64,000 bases of DNA from Nocardioides ferulae (GCF_003660455.1 NZ_QZVR01000005.1:62001-126000); one strand, 5' to 3'. Shown: positions 51,862-61,499, counted from the stretch's first letter. Translations and numbers: made by a program. The notes: generated by a model not told the origin, from the sequence alone.

Positions 51862-51920
51862 CCGATGCTCGGCCGCTCGTCGACGCGGCCGGCGGGGGTC
51901 CGAACTGGTAGAAGGGGGAC

Positions 51921-53846
51921 ATGCCTCGTCTTCCCGTCCGGACCCCCAGACGTGCCGTCGCCACCCTCCTCGGCGCGGCGCTCGCCCTGGGGCTCTCCGC
52001 CTGCGAGGGTGACGCCGATCCGCCGGACGGCGCTGAGGCCGCCGAGGCCGCCCGCGAGCTGGCCGCCGCGCTGTCCGCCGGCGACCTCGACGGCGTCGAC
52101 TTCCGGGCCACCGACGGACCCGACGCCTCCGCCGCCCTCGACCTCGTCACCGAGGGCATGGGCGAGACCGAGCCGAGCGTCGAGGTCACCGAGGTGGTCG
52201 ACGGCGACGACTCCGCCCGGGTGGAGCTGACCTGGAGCTGGCCGGTCGCCGACAAGATGTGGAGCTATCCGGTCGAGACCCGGCTCACCCTGGTCGACGA
52301 CGAGTGGCAGGCCGGCTGGTCACCGTCGCTGGTGCACCCGAGCCTCAAGGAGCACGAGGTGCTCGCCCTCTCGACCGAGGGTGCGGAGCGGGGCGACGTG
52401 CTCGGCGCCGACGGCCGGGCGCTGGTCACGGCGCGACCCGTGGTCCGGTTCGGCATCGACCGCAGCCAGGTGCCCGAGCGGCGCGCGGGGGCCGCCGCCG
52501 GCCAGCTCGCCCGATTGGTCGGCATCGACGTCGCCCCCTACGTCGACCGGGTCGAGGCGGCCGGCGACCGGGCCTTCGTCGAGGCCATCGTGTTCCGCGC
52601 CGACGAGCTGCCCGCCCGGGTGGAGGAGGGCTACGAGCTGATCCCCGGCGTGCTGGCGCTGGCCGACGAGCTGCCGCTCGCGCCCACCCCCGAGTTCGCC
52701 GCTCCGCTGCTCGGCTCCGTCGGCGAGGTCACCGCCGAGATGATCGAGGAGCAGCCCGAGCGCTACCAGCTCGGCGACCGGGCCGGCCTGTCCGGGCTCC
52801 AGGCCCGCTACGACGAGCAGCTGCAGGGCCGGCCGGGCGCGGTCGTCCTCGCTCGCGACGAGCAGCAGGACGAGCGGGAGCTGTTCCGGGTGCCCGCCCG
52901 GCCGGGCCGGCCGCTCCGGCTGACCCTCCACCTCGACCTGCAGCGCGAGGCCGAGCGGCTGCTGGCGCAGGTCCGGCCCGCGAGCGCGCTCGTCGCGCTG
53001 CGACCCAGCACCGGCGACCTGCTGGTGGTCGCCAACGGGCCCGGCACCGAGGGCTACAACATGGCCAGCTTCGGCCAGTTCGCGCCCGGGTCGACCTTCA
53101 AGATCGTCAGCAGCCTGGCCCTGCTGCGCAGTGGGCTCACCCCCGACTCCCCCCTCGAGTGCCCCGACACCACCACGGTCGAGGGCAAGCAGTTCGAGAA
53201 CTACGACGACTACCCCTCCTCGGCGGTGGGCAGGATCGCGCTGCGCACCGCGGTCGCCCACTCCTGCAACACCGCCTTCGTCGCGCAGACCGGCCGGCTG
53301 GGCGCCGACGACCTCGCCGGCGCCGCCGCGTCGCTCGGCCTCGGCGTCGACCACGACCTCGGCTTCCCGGCGTACTTCGGCAGCGTGCCGCCGCCGGCGT
53401 CCGACGTCGAACTGGCCGCCGACCTGATCGGTCAGGGCAAGGTGCTCGCCTCGCCGATGGCGATGGCGGCGGTGATCGGGTCGGTGCAGCGCGGCGAGCT
53501 GGTCGTGCCCCGGCTCCTCGAGCAGGTCGAGGTGTCCGCGCCCGACGGAGTCGCGCCACTCACCGGTGACGAGGCGAACGCGCTGCGGGCCATGCTGCGC
53601 GGCGTGGTCACCACCGGCAGCGGTGCCGGGCTCGCGGATCTGCCGGGGTCACCGGCGATCGCGAAGACCGGCACCGCCGAGTTCGAGCGCGGCGGCCGGC
53701 TGCGCACCCACGCCTGGATGGTCGCCGCCCAGGGCGACCTCGCCGTCGCCGTGTTCGTCGAGGAGGGCGCCTCGGGCTCCGGCACCGCCGGCCCGATCCT
53801 CGAGTCGTTCCTGCGGGCCGCCGGCGCGATCGGCGTCGGCGGCTGA
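51921..53846 (+). CDS. Penicillin-binding protein, PBP2a-like lipoprotein transpeptidase
   Basis: Class B PBPs crosslink peptidoglycan. The 641-residue protein has a lipoprotein signal with LGLSAC lipobox, an NTF2-like MecA_N domain (about 35-140), a PBP dimerisation domain (150-310), and a transpeptidase domain. The active-site motifs are STFK (Ser391, Lys394), SCN (448-450) and KTG (582-584). This is the MecA-type architecture found in many actinobacteria, usually linked to septal or polar growth and possibly to beta-lactam tolerance. Start ATG with AAGGGGG upstream. Confidence 0.93.
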   Translation: MPRLPVRTPRRAVATLLGAALALGLSACEGDADPPDGAEAAEAARELAAALSAGDLDGVDFRATDGPDASAALDLVTEGMGETEPSVEVTEVVDGDDSARVELTWSWPVADKMWSYPVETRLTLVDDEWQAGWSPSLVHPSLKEHEVLALSTEGAERGDVLGADGRALVTARPVVRFGIDRSQVPERRAGAAAGQLARLVGIDVAPYVDRVEAAGDRAFVEAIVFRADELPARVEEGYELIPGVLALADELPLAPTPEFAAPLLGSVGEVTAEMIEEQPERYQLGDRAGLSGLQARYDEQLQGRPGAVVLARDEQQDERELFRVPARPGRPLRLTLHLDLQREAERLLAQVRPASALVALRPSTGDLLVVANGPGTEGYNMASFGQFAPGSTFKIVSSLALLRSGLTPDSPLECPDTTTVEGKQFENYDDYPSSAVGRIALRTAVAHSCNTAFVAQTGRLGADDLAGAAASLGLGVDHDLGFPAYFGSVPPPASDVELAADLIGQGKVLASPMAMAAVIGSVQRGELVVPRLLEQVEVSAPDGVAPLTGDEANALRAMLRGVVTTGSGAGLADLPGSPAIAKTGTAEFERGGRLRTHAWMVAAQGDLAVAVFVEEGASGSGTAGPILESFLRAAGAIGVGG

Positions 53847-53888
53847 GGCACGGTCCTGGGTCTCGGTGCGCTCGACCACCGGGACGGG

Positions 53889-54893
53889 TCAGGGCACCTG
53901 TGCCACCCCGGTGTCCTCGGAGAGCAGGTCCAGGTCGCAGACGGTGGCGGCCAGCTGCCCCGACGCCGCGGCCGCCAGCACCGACGCCTCCATCAGCGGC
54001 GCCTCGCTGCAGCGGGCCATGTCGCCTGCCGCGTAGACGCCCGGCAGGCTGGTCCGGCCCACCCCGTCGACGGCGACGCAGCAGTCGCCCTCGACGGTGT
54101 CGAGGCCGAGCCGGCCGGCGACGGGCGCGGCCTGGGTGGCCGCCGCCGCGAGCACGATGGCCTCGACGACCTGGTCGACACCGTCGCCGAAGACCACCCG
54201 GGCGCCGGCCGGGGCCGCCACGACCTCGCTCACCGGCTGGGTGCGCACCGGGATGCCGGCGGACTCGAGCGTCGCCGAGTCCTGGTCGCGCAGCGTTCCA
54301 CCTCCGAGCAGCACCGTCACCCGGTCGGTGAACCGCTGCATCAGCAGCGCCAGTCGCACCGCGTGTGGTCCCTCGCCCAGCACCGCCACGTGCTTGCCGC
54401 TCTGCTCGTGCCCGTCGCAGTAGGGGCAGGGCAGCACCAGCGACCCCCACAGCTCCTCGAGGCCCGGCACGTCGGGCAGCTCGTCGCGCAGCCCGGTGGC
54501 CAGCAGCAGCTTGCGGCAGCGCACCGGCCCGCCGTCGGCGAGGTCGACGCGGAAGCCTGCGCCCTCGCGCGGCTCGGCCGGGAGATCGGGTGCGATGTCC
54601 ACGGCGGCGACCTCGCGGACCTCGACGTGCGGGTACTTCGCCAGGTCGGCGCGTCCCGCCGCCCGGAACTCCTCGGGCGACCGGCCGTCCTGGGTGAGGA
54701 AGTTGTGCATCGCGGCGGTGGCCGCGTTGCGCCCCGCGCCGGCGTCGAGCAGCAGCACCCGCCGGTGCATCCGGGCCAGCGTCAGCGCCGCCTGCATGCC
54801 CGCCGGGCCACCGCCCACCACCACGACGTCGTGGCGGATCGCGGTGCCGTCGCCGGAGCCGGCCGCCCCGCGGGAAGTCGTCGCCTCGTCCAT
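53889..54893 (-). CDS. NAD(P)/FAD-dependent oxidoreductase, thioredoxin reductase-like
   Basis: The 334-residue protein has the FAD Rossmann motif VVVVGGGPAGMQAALTLARM (about 24-43), a LLLATGLRDELPDVPG segment, the redox pair CPYCDGHE (about 156-163), an NAD(P) motif VAVLGEGPHAVRLALL, and the C-terminal FAD loop LPGVYAAGDMARCSEAPLMEASVLAAAASGQ. CPYC replaces the usual CATC of thioredoxin reductase, as in TrxR-like relatives. No thioredoxin gene is adjacent. Start ATG 54893 with GAGAGGGG upstream. Confidence 0.88.
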   Translation of the reverse strand: MDEATTSRGAAGSGDGTAIRHDVVVVGGGPAGMQAALTLARMHRRVLLLDAGAGRNAATAAMHNFLTQDGRSPEEFRAAGRADLAKYPHVEVREVAAVDIAPDLPAEPREGAGFRVDLADGGPVRCRKLLLATGLRDELPDVPGLEELWGSLVLPCPYCDGHEQSGKHVAVLGEGPHAVRLALLMQRFTDRVTVLLGGGTLRDQDSATLESAGIPVRTQPVSEVVAAPAGARVVFGDGVDQVVEAIVLAAAATQAAPVAGRLGLDTVEGDCCVAVDGVGRTSLPGVYAAGDMARCSEAPLMEASVLAAAASGQLAATVCDLDLLSEDTGVAQVP

Positions 54894-54986
54894 CGGTCCC
54901 CTCTCCTCGACCGACCGGGTGCCCAGGACGGCCGGCCGGCATGTGCGGCCGGCCGCCCCGCAGGCCCGCGGTCGGCGACTCGGGGT

Positions 54987-57080
54987 TCAGCTCTCGCGCG
55001 GGGTAACCGTGCGACCGACCTCCTCCGGCATCGGCTCGTAGCGGGCGAAGGTGCGGGTGAAGGTGCCGGCGCCGTGCGTCGCCGAGCGGAGGTCGACGGC
55101 GAACCGCACCAGCTCGGTCTGCGGCACCTCGGCGCGGATCGCGGTGCGGTCCTCACCGACCTTGTCGGTGCCTAGCAGCCGCCCTCGACGCGCGGACAGG
55201 TCGCTCATCGCCGGCCCCACCAGCTCGTCGGGCACCACCACGGTGACCGTGTCCAACGGCTCGAGCATCGAGATCGAGGTGGCCGCCGCCGCCTCACGCA
55301 GCGCCAGCGCCCCCGCGGTCTGGAAGGCCATGTCGGAGGAGTCCACCGCGTGCGACTTGCCGTCGGTCAGCGTCACCCGCAGGTCGACGACCGGGTAGCC
55401 GTTGCGCACGCCCCGCTCCATCTGGGCGCGCACCCCCTTCTCGACGCTCGGGATGAACTGCCGCGGCACCGAGCCGCCGACCACCTTGTCGACGAACTCG
55501 AACCCGCCGCCCTGTGGCAGCGGCTCGACCTCGATGTCGCACACGGCGTACTGGCCGTGGCCGCCGGACTGCTTCACGTGGCGCCCCTTGCCCTTGGCGC
55601 TGCCGCCGAACGTCTCGCGCAGCGGCACCACGACCGGCACCTCGTCGACGTTCACGCTGTAGCGCTCGGCCAGCCGCTCGAGCAGCACCTGTGAGTGCGC
55701 CTCACCCATCGTCCACAGCACCAGCTGGTGGGTCTCGGGGTTGTTCTCCACCCGCAGCGACGGGTCCTCGGCCGCCAGGCGACCCAGCGCCTGGGAGAGC
55801 TTGTCCTCGTCGGCCTTGCTGCGGGCCACCACCGCCACCGGCAGCAGCGGCTCGGGCAGCGACCACGGCTTCAACACCCGGGGTGTGTCGATCGCCGAGA
55901 GCGTGTCACCGGTCTCGGCCCGGGTCAGCCGGGCCACGGCGGCGATGTCGCCGGCGACCACCGTCGTGGTGCCCAGCTGGGTGCGCCCGAACGGGTGGCT
56001 CAGCCCCCCGACCTTCTCGTCCTCGTCGTGGTCCTCGTGGGTGGAGCCGTCGCCGAAGAACGCCGCCGAATGGCCGGACACGTGCACGGGCTGCTCGGCG
56101 GTGAGCGTGCCGGAGAAGACCCGCACCAGGCTCAGCCGGCCGACGTACGGGTCGCTGGTCGTCTTCACGACCTCCGCCACCAGCGGGCCGGCGGGGTCGC
56201 AGGTGACCGGGTCGGCGGGCTTGCCCTCGGGGTGGAACACCTCCGGGGAGGGGTGCTCGGACGGTGAGGGGAAGCCGCGGGTGGCGAGGTCGAGCACCTC
56301 GGTGCACCCGACGCCGGTCATCGCGCAGACCGGAAGCACCGGGAAGAACGTCGCCCGGGCGACGGCGCGTTCGAGGTCGGCGACCAGCACGTCCTCGGCG
56401 ATCTCCTCACCGCCGAGGTAGCGGTCCATCAGGCCCTCGTCCTCGGACTCCTCGATGACCGCCTCGATGAGCGGACCGCGCAGGTCGGGGTTGCCGTCGG
56501 GAGCCAGCAGCCGGGCGACGGCGGTGACCTCCTCCCCGCTGCGCACCGGCTCGACGACCGGGACGACCTTCTCGCCGAACGCGGCTTGCGCCTGCGCGAG
56601 CAGCTCCTCGTAGTGGGCCCGGGCCTGGTCGAGCTTGGTGACCACCACGGCCCGCGGCATGGAGACGTCGGCGCATTCGCGCCAGATCGCCCGCGTGCCG
56701 GCGTCGATGTCCTCGTTCGCGGCGATCACGAACAGCGCGCAGTCGGCGGCGCGCAGCCCCGCGCGCAGCTCACCGACGAAGTCGGCGTAGCCGGGGGTGT
56801 CGATCAGGTTGATCTTGATGCCTTCGTGGACGACGGGCGCGACGGCCAGGGAGATGGAGCGGCCGTGCGCCTTCTCGGCGTCCTCGAAGTCGGTGACGGT
56901 GGTGCCGTCGCGCACGCTTCCGGCGCGTGGCACGGCTCCGGCCGAGGCGAGCAGCGCCTCCACGAGGGTGGTCTTGCCGGACCCGGCGGGTCCGACGAGC
57001 ACCACGTTGCGGATCCGATCGGGGCTGCTCGCCTCCAGATCCTGGCCCGCTGGTCTACGCGCATTTCCCTTGTCTGCCAC
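54987..57080 (-). CDS. Elongation factor G-like protein (EF-G2)
   Basis: The 697-residue protein is full-length EF-G shaped: G domain 1-280, then domains II-V (VRVFSGTLTAEQPVHV, LPVAVVARSKADEDKLSQAL, GKGRHVKQSGGHGQYAVCDIEVEPL, SATHGAGTFTRTFARYEPMPEEV). It is a paralogue, not the main EF-G: the P-loop is GPAGSGKTT instead of AHIDAGKTT, RGITI is RSISL, and TKLD replaces NKMD. Such paralogues (FusA2-type) occur across actinobacteria with unclear roles. Start GTG 57080 is chosen for AGGAGG 8 nt upstream. Confidence 0.9.
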   Translation of the reverse strand: MADKGNARRPAGQDLEASSPDRIRNVVLVGPAGSGKTTLVEALLASAGAVPRAGSVRDGTTVTDFEDAEKAHGRSISLAVAPVVHEGIKINLIDTPGYADFVGELRAGLRAADCALFVIAANEDIDAGTRAIWRECADVSMPRAVVVTKLDQARAHYEELLAQAQAAFGEKVVPVVEPVRSGEEVTAVARLLAPDGNPDLRGPLIEAVIEESEDEGLMDRYLGGEEIAEDVLVADLERAVARATFFPVLPVCAMTGVGCTEVLDLATRGFPSPSEHPSPEVFHPEGKPADPVTCDPAGPLVAEVVKTTSDPYVGRLSLVRVFSGTLTAEQPVHVSGHSAAFFGDGSTHEDHDEDEKVGGLSHPFGRTQLGTTTVVAGDIAAVARLTRAETGDTLSAIDTPRVLKPWSLPEPLLPVAVVARSKADEDKLSQALGRLAAEDPSLRVENNPETHQLVLWTMGEAHSQVLLERLAERYSVNVDEVPVVVPLRETFGGSAKGKGRHVKQSGGHGQYAVCDIEVEPLPQGGGFEFVDKVVGGSVPRQFIPSVEKGVRAQMERGVRNGYPVVDLRVTLTDGKSHAVDSSDMAFQTAGALALREAAAATSISMLEPLDTVTVVVPDELVGPAMSDLSARRGRLLGTDKVGEDRTAIRAEVPQTELVRFAVDLRSATHGAGTFTRTFARYEPMPEEVGRTVTPRES

Positions 57081-57586
57081 TGCCAGCACCTCCTGCTGCC
57101 ACCGTCGTCACGCCCGGTGGGCCAGGAGCGTTGGGTCGCCGCGGGAGCCCGGTCCGGGCCGTTTGGATCAGGCAACTCCTCTTCGCGGCGCGGGGCAAGG
57201 GTCGATGGTCCCGGGACGCCGCCGGCTGCGTCATCCGAGGCGGTCGTCCGAGCGACCGGTTCGTACGACGTCACCGGGGACGTCGTACGAGGTGGCTGCC
57301 GGGGCGACCGGAACGTACGACGTCGCGGGAGCACGACCAGGGCGGATGACGCGACCGGAGCGGAGGCCGGGACCCCACGTGGCGGGCCCGGAAATGCGGA
57401 CCGGCCGCGGCGCGGTGGGGACGCGGCGCGGCCGGTACGAGGCGAACCCCTCGCTGCATGGGGTCAGCAAGGGGTTCAGTGCCGCCTTCGCGGTGCTCCC
57501 TCCGAAGTCGACAACCACAGGATTCCACGGGGTAGGTGGTCTGTCCCGCATTTGTTCCAACTGCCCTGGATGACAGGGTGTGGCCC
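57081..57586. other. 506-nt regulatory gap between EF-G2 and the aldehyde dehydrogenase
   Basis: No gene is supported. The region contains a group of three CGTACGACGTC elements at 57254-57324 (listed separately). The right end lacks a strong ribosome binding site. Frames here encode only Arg/Pro/Gly-rich peptides. Confidence 0.5.
57254..57324. promoter_or_regulatory. Cluster of three CGTACGACGTC sites
   Basis: CGTACGACGTC occurs at 57262-57272 and 57314-57324, and inverted (GACGTCGTACG) at 57279-57289. The first and inverted copies form a perfect 11-6-11 palindrome. The two direct copies share a longer block, GACCGG followed by two differing bases and the 11-mer (57254-57272 and 57306-57324), 52 bp apart. 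This looks like a multi-site operator; the regulator is not in the window or not recognised. Confidence 0.65.
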
Positions 57587-59044
57587 ATGACTGGTCTAGA
57601 GTTCCCGGCCCCCGAGCAGTGCCGCCTGTTCGTCGGTGGCGAGTGGCGCGACGCCGACGGCGGTGCCCGGTTCGAGGTGCACGATCCCGCTGACGGCTCG
57701 GTCCTGACCGAGGTGGCCGACGGGTCGGTCGCCGATGCTGTCGAGGCGCTCGACGCCGCGGTCGCCGCCCAGTCCGACTGGGCGCGCACCCCGCCGCGGG
57801 AGCGCGGCGAGATCCTGCGCCGGGCCTTCGAGCTGATCACCGCCCGGGCCGACGACTTCGCCCGGGTGATGAGTCTCGAGATGGGCAAGACCGTCGCCGA
57901 GGCGCGGGGCGAGGTCGCCTACGGGGCCGAGTTCTTCCGCTGGTACGCCGAGGAGGCGGTGCGCATCCACGGCCGCTGGATGCAGAACCCCGCCGGTGGG
58001 AGTCGGCTGCTCACCCTGAAGAGGCCGGTCGGGCCGTGCCTGTTCATCACCCCGTGGAACTTCCCGTTGGCGATGGGCACCCGCAAGATCGGCCCGGCCG
58101 TGGCCGCCGGCTGCACGATGGTGGTCAAGCCCGCCCACGAGACGCCGCTGACCATGCTGGCGCTCGCGGCACTGCTCACCGAGGCCGGGCTTCCCCCAGG
58201 CGTGCTGAACGTGGTGCCGACCACCCACGCCGCCGCGGTCAGCGAGGCGCTGATGGCCGACGACCGGCTGCGCAAGGTCAGCTTCACCGGGTCCACCGCC
58301 GTCGGCAAGGTGCTGGTCAAGCAGGCCGCCGACCAGCTGCAGCGGGTGAGCATGGAGCTCGGCGGCAACGCGCCGTTCCTGGTCTTCGAGGACGCCGACG
58401 TCGACGCCGCCGTCGACGGGGCGATGGTGGCGAAGATGCGCAACATGGGTGAGGCATGCACCGCCGCCAACCGGTTCCTGGTGCACCGCGCCGTCGCCGA
58501 GGAGTTCGCCGAGCAGCTGGCCGCCCGGATGGGTGCGCTGCGAGTCGGCCGAGGCCAGGACGACGGCGTCGATGTCGGCCCGCTGATCACCGACAAGGCC
58601 GTGCGCACCGTCGAGCGGCTGGTCGGCGCCGCGGTCGAGGACGGCGCCCGGGTCGTGGTCGGCGGCACCGCTCCCGAGGGTGCCGGCCACTTCTATGAGC
58701 CCACCGTGCTGCTTGACGTCCCGGCCGGATCCGACATCAACGCCGAGGAGATCTTCGGACCGGTCGCACCGATCACCGTCTTCGACACCGAGGACGAGGC
58801 GGTGGCCCGCGCCAACGACACCGAGTACGGCCTGGCCTCCTACGTCTTCACCCGCGACCTGGCCCGGACCATCCGGCTCGCGGAGGCGTTGCAGTTCGGC
58901 ATGGTGGGCGTCAACAGCGGCCTGATCTCCAACGCCGCTGCACCGTTCGGCGGGGTGAAGGCGAGCGGGTTCGGCCGGGAGGGCGGCTTCGAGGGGATCG
59001 AGGAGTACCTCGACACCACCTACGTCGCGCTCCCCGGCGGCTGA
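57587..59044 (+). CDS. NAD(P)-dependent aldehyde dehydrogenase, succinate-semialdehyde type
   Basis: The 485-residue protein matches GabD-like enzymes that oxidise succinate semialdehyde to succinate. It has LTLKRPVGPCLFITPWNFPLAM, GCTMVVKPAHETPLTMLALA, the coenzyme motif VSFTGSTAVGKVLV, catalytic Glu in SMELGGNAPFLVF, catalytic Cys in NMGEACTAANRFLV, and IFGPVAPITVFDTEDEAVARANDTEYGLASYVFT with the C-terminal FGGVKASGFGREGG. Substrate preference cannot be fixed from motifs. The ATG at 57587 fits homologue starts; the ribosome binding site is weak (CAGGG). Confidence 0.92.
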   Translation: MTGLEFPAPEQCRLFVGGEWRDADGGARFEVHDPADGSVLTEVADGSVADAVEALDAAVAAQSDWARTPPRERGEILRRAFELITARADDFARVMSLEMGKTVAEARGEVAYGAEFFRWYAEEAVRIHGRWMQNPAGGSRLLTLKRPVGPCLFITPWNFPLAMGTRKIGPAVAAGCTMVVKPAHETPLTMLALAALLTEAGLPPGVLNVVPTTHAAAVSEALMADDRLRKVSFTGSTAVGKVLVKQAADQLQRVSMELGGNAPFLVFEDADVDAAVDGAMVAKMRNMGEACTAANRFLVHRAVAEEFAEQLAARMGALRVGRGQDDGVDVGPLITDKAVRTVERLVGAAVEDGARVVVGGTAPEGAGHFYEPTVLLDVPAGSDINAEEIFGPVAPITVFDTEDEAVARANDTEYGLASYVFTRDLARTIRLAEALQFGMVGVNSGLISNAAAPFGGVKASGFGREGGFEGIEEYLDTTYVALPGG

Positions 59045-59064
59045 AGGCTGCTCCGGCGGGTCGC

Positions 59065-60060
59065 TCAGCGCCCGCGGACCGGGCGGGTGCGGTCGTCGCG
59101 CGGCTCGAGCAGATCGCGCAGCCAGGCGTCCCAGCCGCGGCCGAGCAGGTCTCGCCCCGGCTCGGCGGTGCCGGAGGTCGACCACCAACCGAACAGGTCG
59201 TCGGCGCCGCCGGGATCCTCGCCGCCGGCGTGCAGCCGCAGCGTGACCGAGCGCGCGGGTCGCAAGGCCTCCAGCGCCCCGCGGGCCAGCGGGGCGATGC
59301 GCTCGCCGAACCTGCGCGGCGAGAGGTCCGCCGGTGCGTCCGCGCCGGGAACGCGCAGCCACAGGTCCAGCTGGTAGCCGCCGTCGAACCGGCCGAGCCC
59401 CCACCGGTCGGCCGGGAGCGGCAACCCGGGTGAGGTGACGGTCGCGGGGACCCGGCGGGCGGCGCGCAGGTCGGCGTCGGTGGGGTTCCCGACCAGCGCC
59501 AGGCTGCCGTCGTCGGTGCTGAACCGCCACTCGGTGCGGGGTCCGGGCAGCTCGACGTCGGCGGCCTCGGCCAGGTCGAGCGCCACCGTCTCGGCGGACA
59601 CCTGCACCACGTTGCCGGCCGAGGTCCGGTCCAGGACCAGGCCGCCGTCCAGCGCGTCGGCCAGCCGCAGCCAGCCGCGCAGCAGCGCGATCCGGCGGGG
59701 CTCGTCGACGAGACTCTCGTCGGCGAGCAGCAGGTCGCCGTCCCCGCGGGCGATCTCGAGGGTGTAGCTGACGTAGCCGGCGTTCTGGGCGGCCTCCGCC
59801 ATGGCGGCCAGCACCGACCCGGCCACGGCCGCGGTGATGTCGGGTTCGACCATCACCGAGAGCCGGGCCAGCCGGTCGTCTCCGGGTGGGTCGACCTCGG
59901 CCTGGGCCACGCCCTCGACCTGGCTCAGGCGCGCCCCGGCACTGCGGGCCCGGTCGGCCTCGCCGGCGCAGCCGCCGAGCGCGAGCAGCCCCACGAGCGC
60001 CACCGCGGTCAGCGGGTGACGGCCGGCGTGGTGCCGGCGTGTCACCCCCAGGACCGCCAT
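59065..60060 (-). CDS. Lipoprotein of unknown function
   Basis: The 331-residue protein has a lipoprotein signal (RHHAGRHPLTAVALVGLLALGGCAG, lipobox LGGC). The exported body has SQVEGVAQAEVDPPGDDRLARLSVMVEPDI, VSYTLEIARGDGDLLLADES, VVQVSAETVALDLAEAADVELPG, and DGGYQLDLWLRVPGADAP, mixed alpha/beta. No known catalytic motif. Start is uncertain among ATG 60069, ATG 60060 and GTG 60045. It converges with the aldehyde dehydrogenase. Confidence 0.72.
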   Translation of the reverse strand: MAVLGVTRRHHAGRHPLTAVALVGLLALGGCAGEADRARSAGARLSQVEGVAQAEVDPPGDDRLARLSVMVEPDITAAVAGSVLAAMAEAAQNAGYVSYTLEIARGDGDLLLADESLVDEPRRIALLRGWLRLADALDGGLVLDRTSAGNVVQVSAETVALDLAEAADVELPGPRTEWRFSTDDGSLALVGNPTDADLRAARRVPATVTSPGLPLPADRWGLGRFDGGYQLDLWLRVPGADAPADLSPRRFGERIAPLARGALEALRPARSVTLRLHAGGEDPGGADDLFGWWSTSGTAEPGRDLLGRGWDAWLRDLLEPRDDRTRPVRGR

Positions 60061-60178
60061 GCCCTCCATGCTCCCAGTCGCCGCGGCGGTGTGCGCGAGG
60101 AACCGTCCGATCTGCCCGGCAACTCCACCCAGCAATCTCGTCACACCCGGCCACCCGCCGGTGCGGCAGGATGCCGTC

Positions 60179-61213
60179 ATGGAGCCCTACCAGGACGTGC
60201 GCGCCGGCTATCTGGAGTTCGCGGCGTACGCCGAGGGCGAGTCGCCGTGCTTCGAGGAGTGGGCGCGTGGCGTCGCCGACGACGCCGACGTGGTGGCGTG
60301 GCTGGAGCGGCTGCCACCCCTGAAGCGACAGCCGAACCTGGTCTTCGCGGCCGCTCGCCACCACGGCGTGCCGGCCCCGGGACCGTACGCCGGACTCCGC
60401 GCCGCCCTGCTCGGCGACGGCGGCGAGATCCGGGCGACGATCTCCACCCGGGCCACGCAGACCAACGAGGTGGGCCGGCTGGCCACCCTGGTGCCGGCGC
60501 TGTCGGTGATCTCGTCGGCCGCGGGCGAGGCCCCGCTCACCCTCGTCGAGGCCGGGGCCAGTGCCGGCCTCTGCCTCTATCCCGACCGTTGGGCCTACAC
60601 CTGGCGGACGGCCGAGGGCGAGGTGCATGCGGCGCCGCCCGGGCACCCCGCCGACGGGCCCCGGCTGAGCTGCGAGGTCACCGGGCCGGCGCCGCTGCCG
60701 GGCCGGCCACCACGGGTCGCGGCCCGCCACGGACTCGACCTGTCTCCGGTCGACGTCACCGACGACGATCAACTGGGCTGGCTCTCCACCCTGGTGTGGC
60801 CGGAGCACGAGGACCGGCGCGAGCGACTGTCCGAGGCCGTCCGTGTGCTGCGGCGCGAGCCGCCGCGGTTGGTCGCCGGTGACCTGCGCGGCGACCTCGC
60901 CGGGCTGGTGGGACTGGTCGAGCAGGTGGCGACGACGGCCGAGGGCCCGGTGGTGGTGTTCCACAGCGCGGTCGTGGCCTACCTCGACGAGCCCGACCGC
61001 CGGGCGTTCGCGGCCACGATGGCCGAGCTGGTGGCGGCGGGCACCTGTCACTGGGTCAGCAACGAGGGCCCGAACGTGGTGCCCGAGGTGACGGCGAGCG
61101 CACCTCCCGCGGTCGACCGTTCCACCGACTTCGTGCTGGGCGTCGACGGCCGCGCGGTGGCCTGGACCCATGGTCACGGTCGCTCGATGCACTGGTTCGG
61201 CACCGCCGGCTGA
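60179..61213 (+). CDS. DUF2332-family protein
   Basis: The 344-residue protein matches DUF2332: YQDVRAGYLEFAAYAEGESPCFEEWARGVADDADVVAWLERLPPLKRQPNLVFAAARHHGVP, TQTNEVGRLATLVPALS, PLTLVEAGASAGLCLYPDRWAYTW, and PVVVFHSAVVAYLDEPDRRAFAATM. The LVEAGASAGL segment recalls an S-adenosylmethionine-binding loop, so a methyltransferase-like fold is possible. It ends DGRAVAWTHGHGRSMHWF. Start ATG 60179, 6 nt after CAGGAT. Confidence 0.88.
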   Translation: MEPYQDVRAGYLEFAAYAEGESPCFEEWARGVADDADVVAWLERLPPLKRQPNLVFAAARHHGVPAPGPYAGLRAALLGDGGEIRATISTRATQTNEVGRLATLVPALSVISSAAGEAPLTLVEAGASAGLCLYPDRWAYTWRTAEGEVHAAPPGHPADGPRLSCEVTGPAPLPGRPPRVAARHGLDLSPVDVTDDDQLGWLSTLVWPEHEDRRERLSEAVRVLRREPPRLVAGDLRGDLAGLVGLVEQVATTAEGPVVVFHSAVVAYLDEPDRRAFAATMAELVAAGTCHWVSNEGPNVVPEVTASAPPAVDRSTDFVLGVDGRAVAWTHGHGRSMHWFGTAG

Positions 61214-61287
61214 CCAGACCCTGGCCAGGTCGTGGCCGGCTGCGTCGGCCTCCGCGTTGACCTCGAGTGCGCTCGAACTTGTCTGAT

Positions 61288-61301
61288 GCTCGCATGCGAG
61301 C
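61288..61301. promoter_or_regulatory. Perfect 14-bp palindrome in the MFS leader
   Basis: GCTCGCATGCGAGC is an exact palindrome, flanked by TGAT on the left and GATCA on the right, 199 nt before the MFS start. The 286-nt gap (61214-61499) holds no gene. It may be an operator for the MFS gene or the end of the DUF2332 transcript. Confidence 0.45.
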
Positions 61302-61499
61302 GATCAGCCTCCCCGGTCTCGACTCCGCCGGAGGGCGGACGACGCGTGGTGCGGCGCGGGCCGTGCCCGGGTGGTCACCGATGAATCCGTTCGACGGTGT
61401 CGGTCCCCACGTGTTGACTGCCGCCCGGGGCCCTCGGGGGGCCCGCCCGCCGGCCGACGTGCCGGCGGTCACCGTGGGGCGGCGGGGGAGGATCCACCG

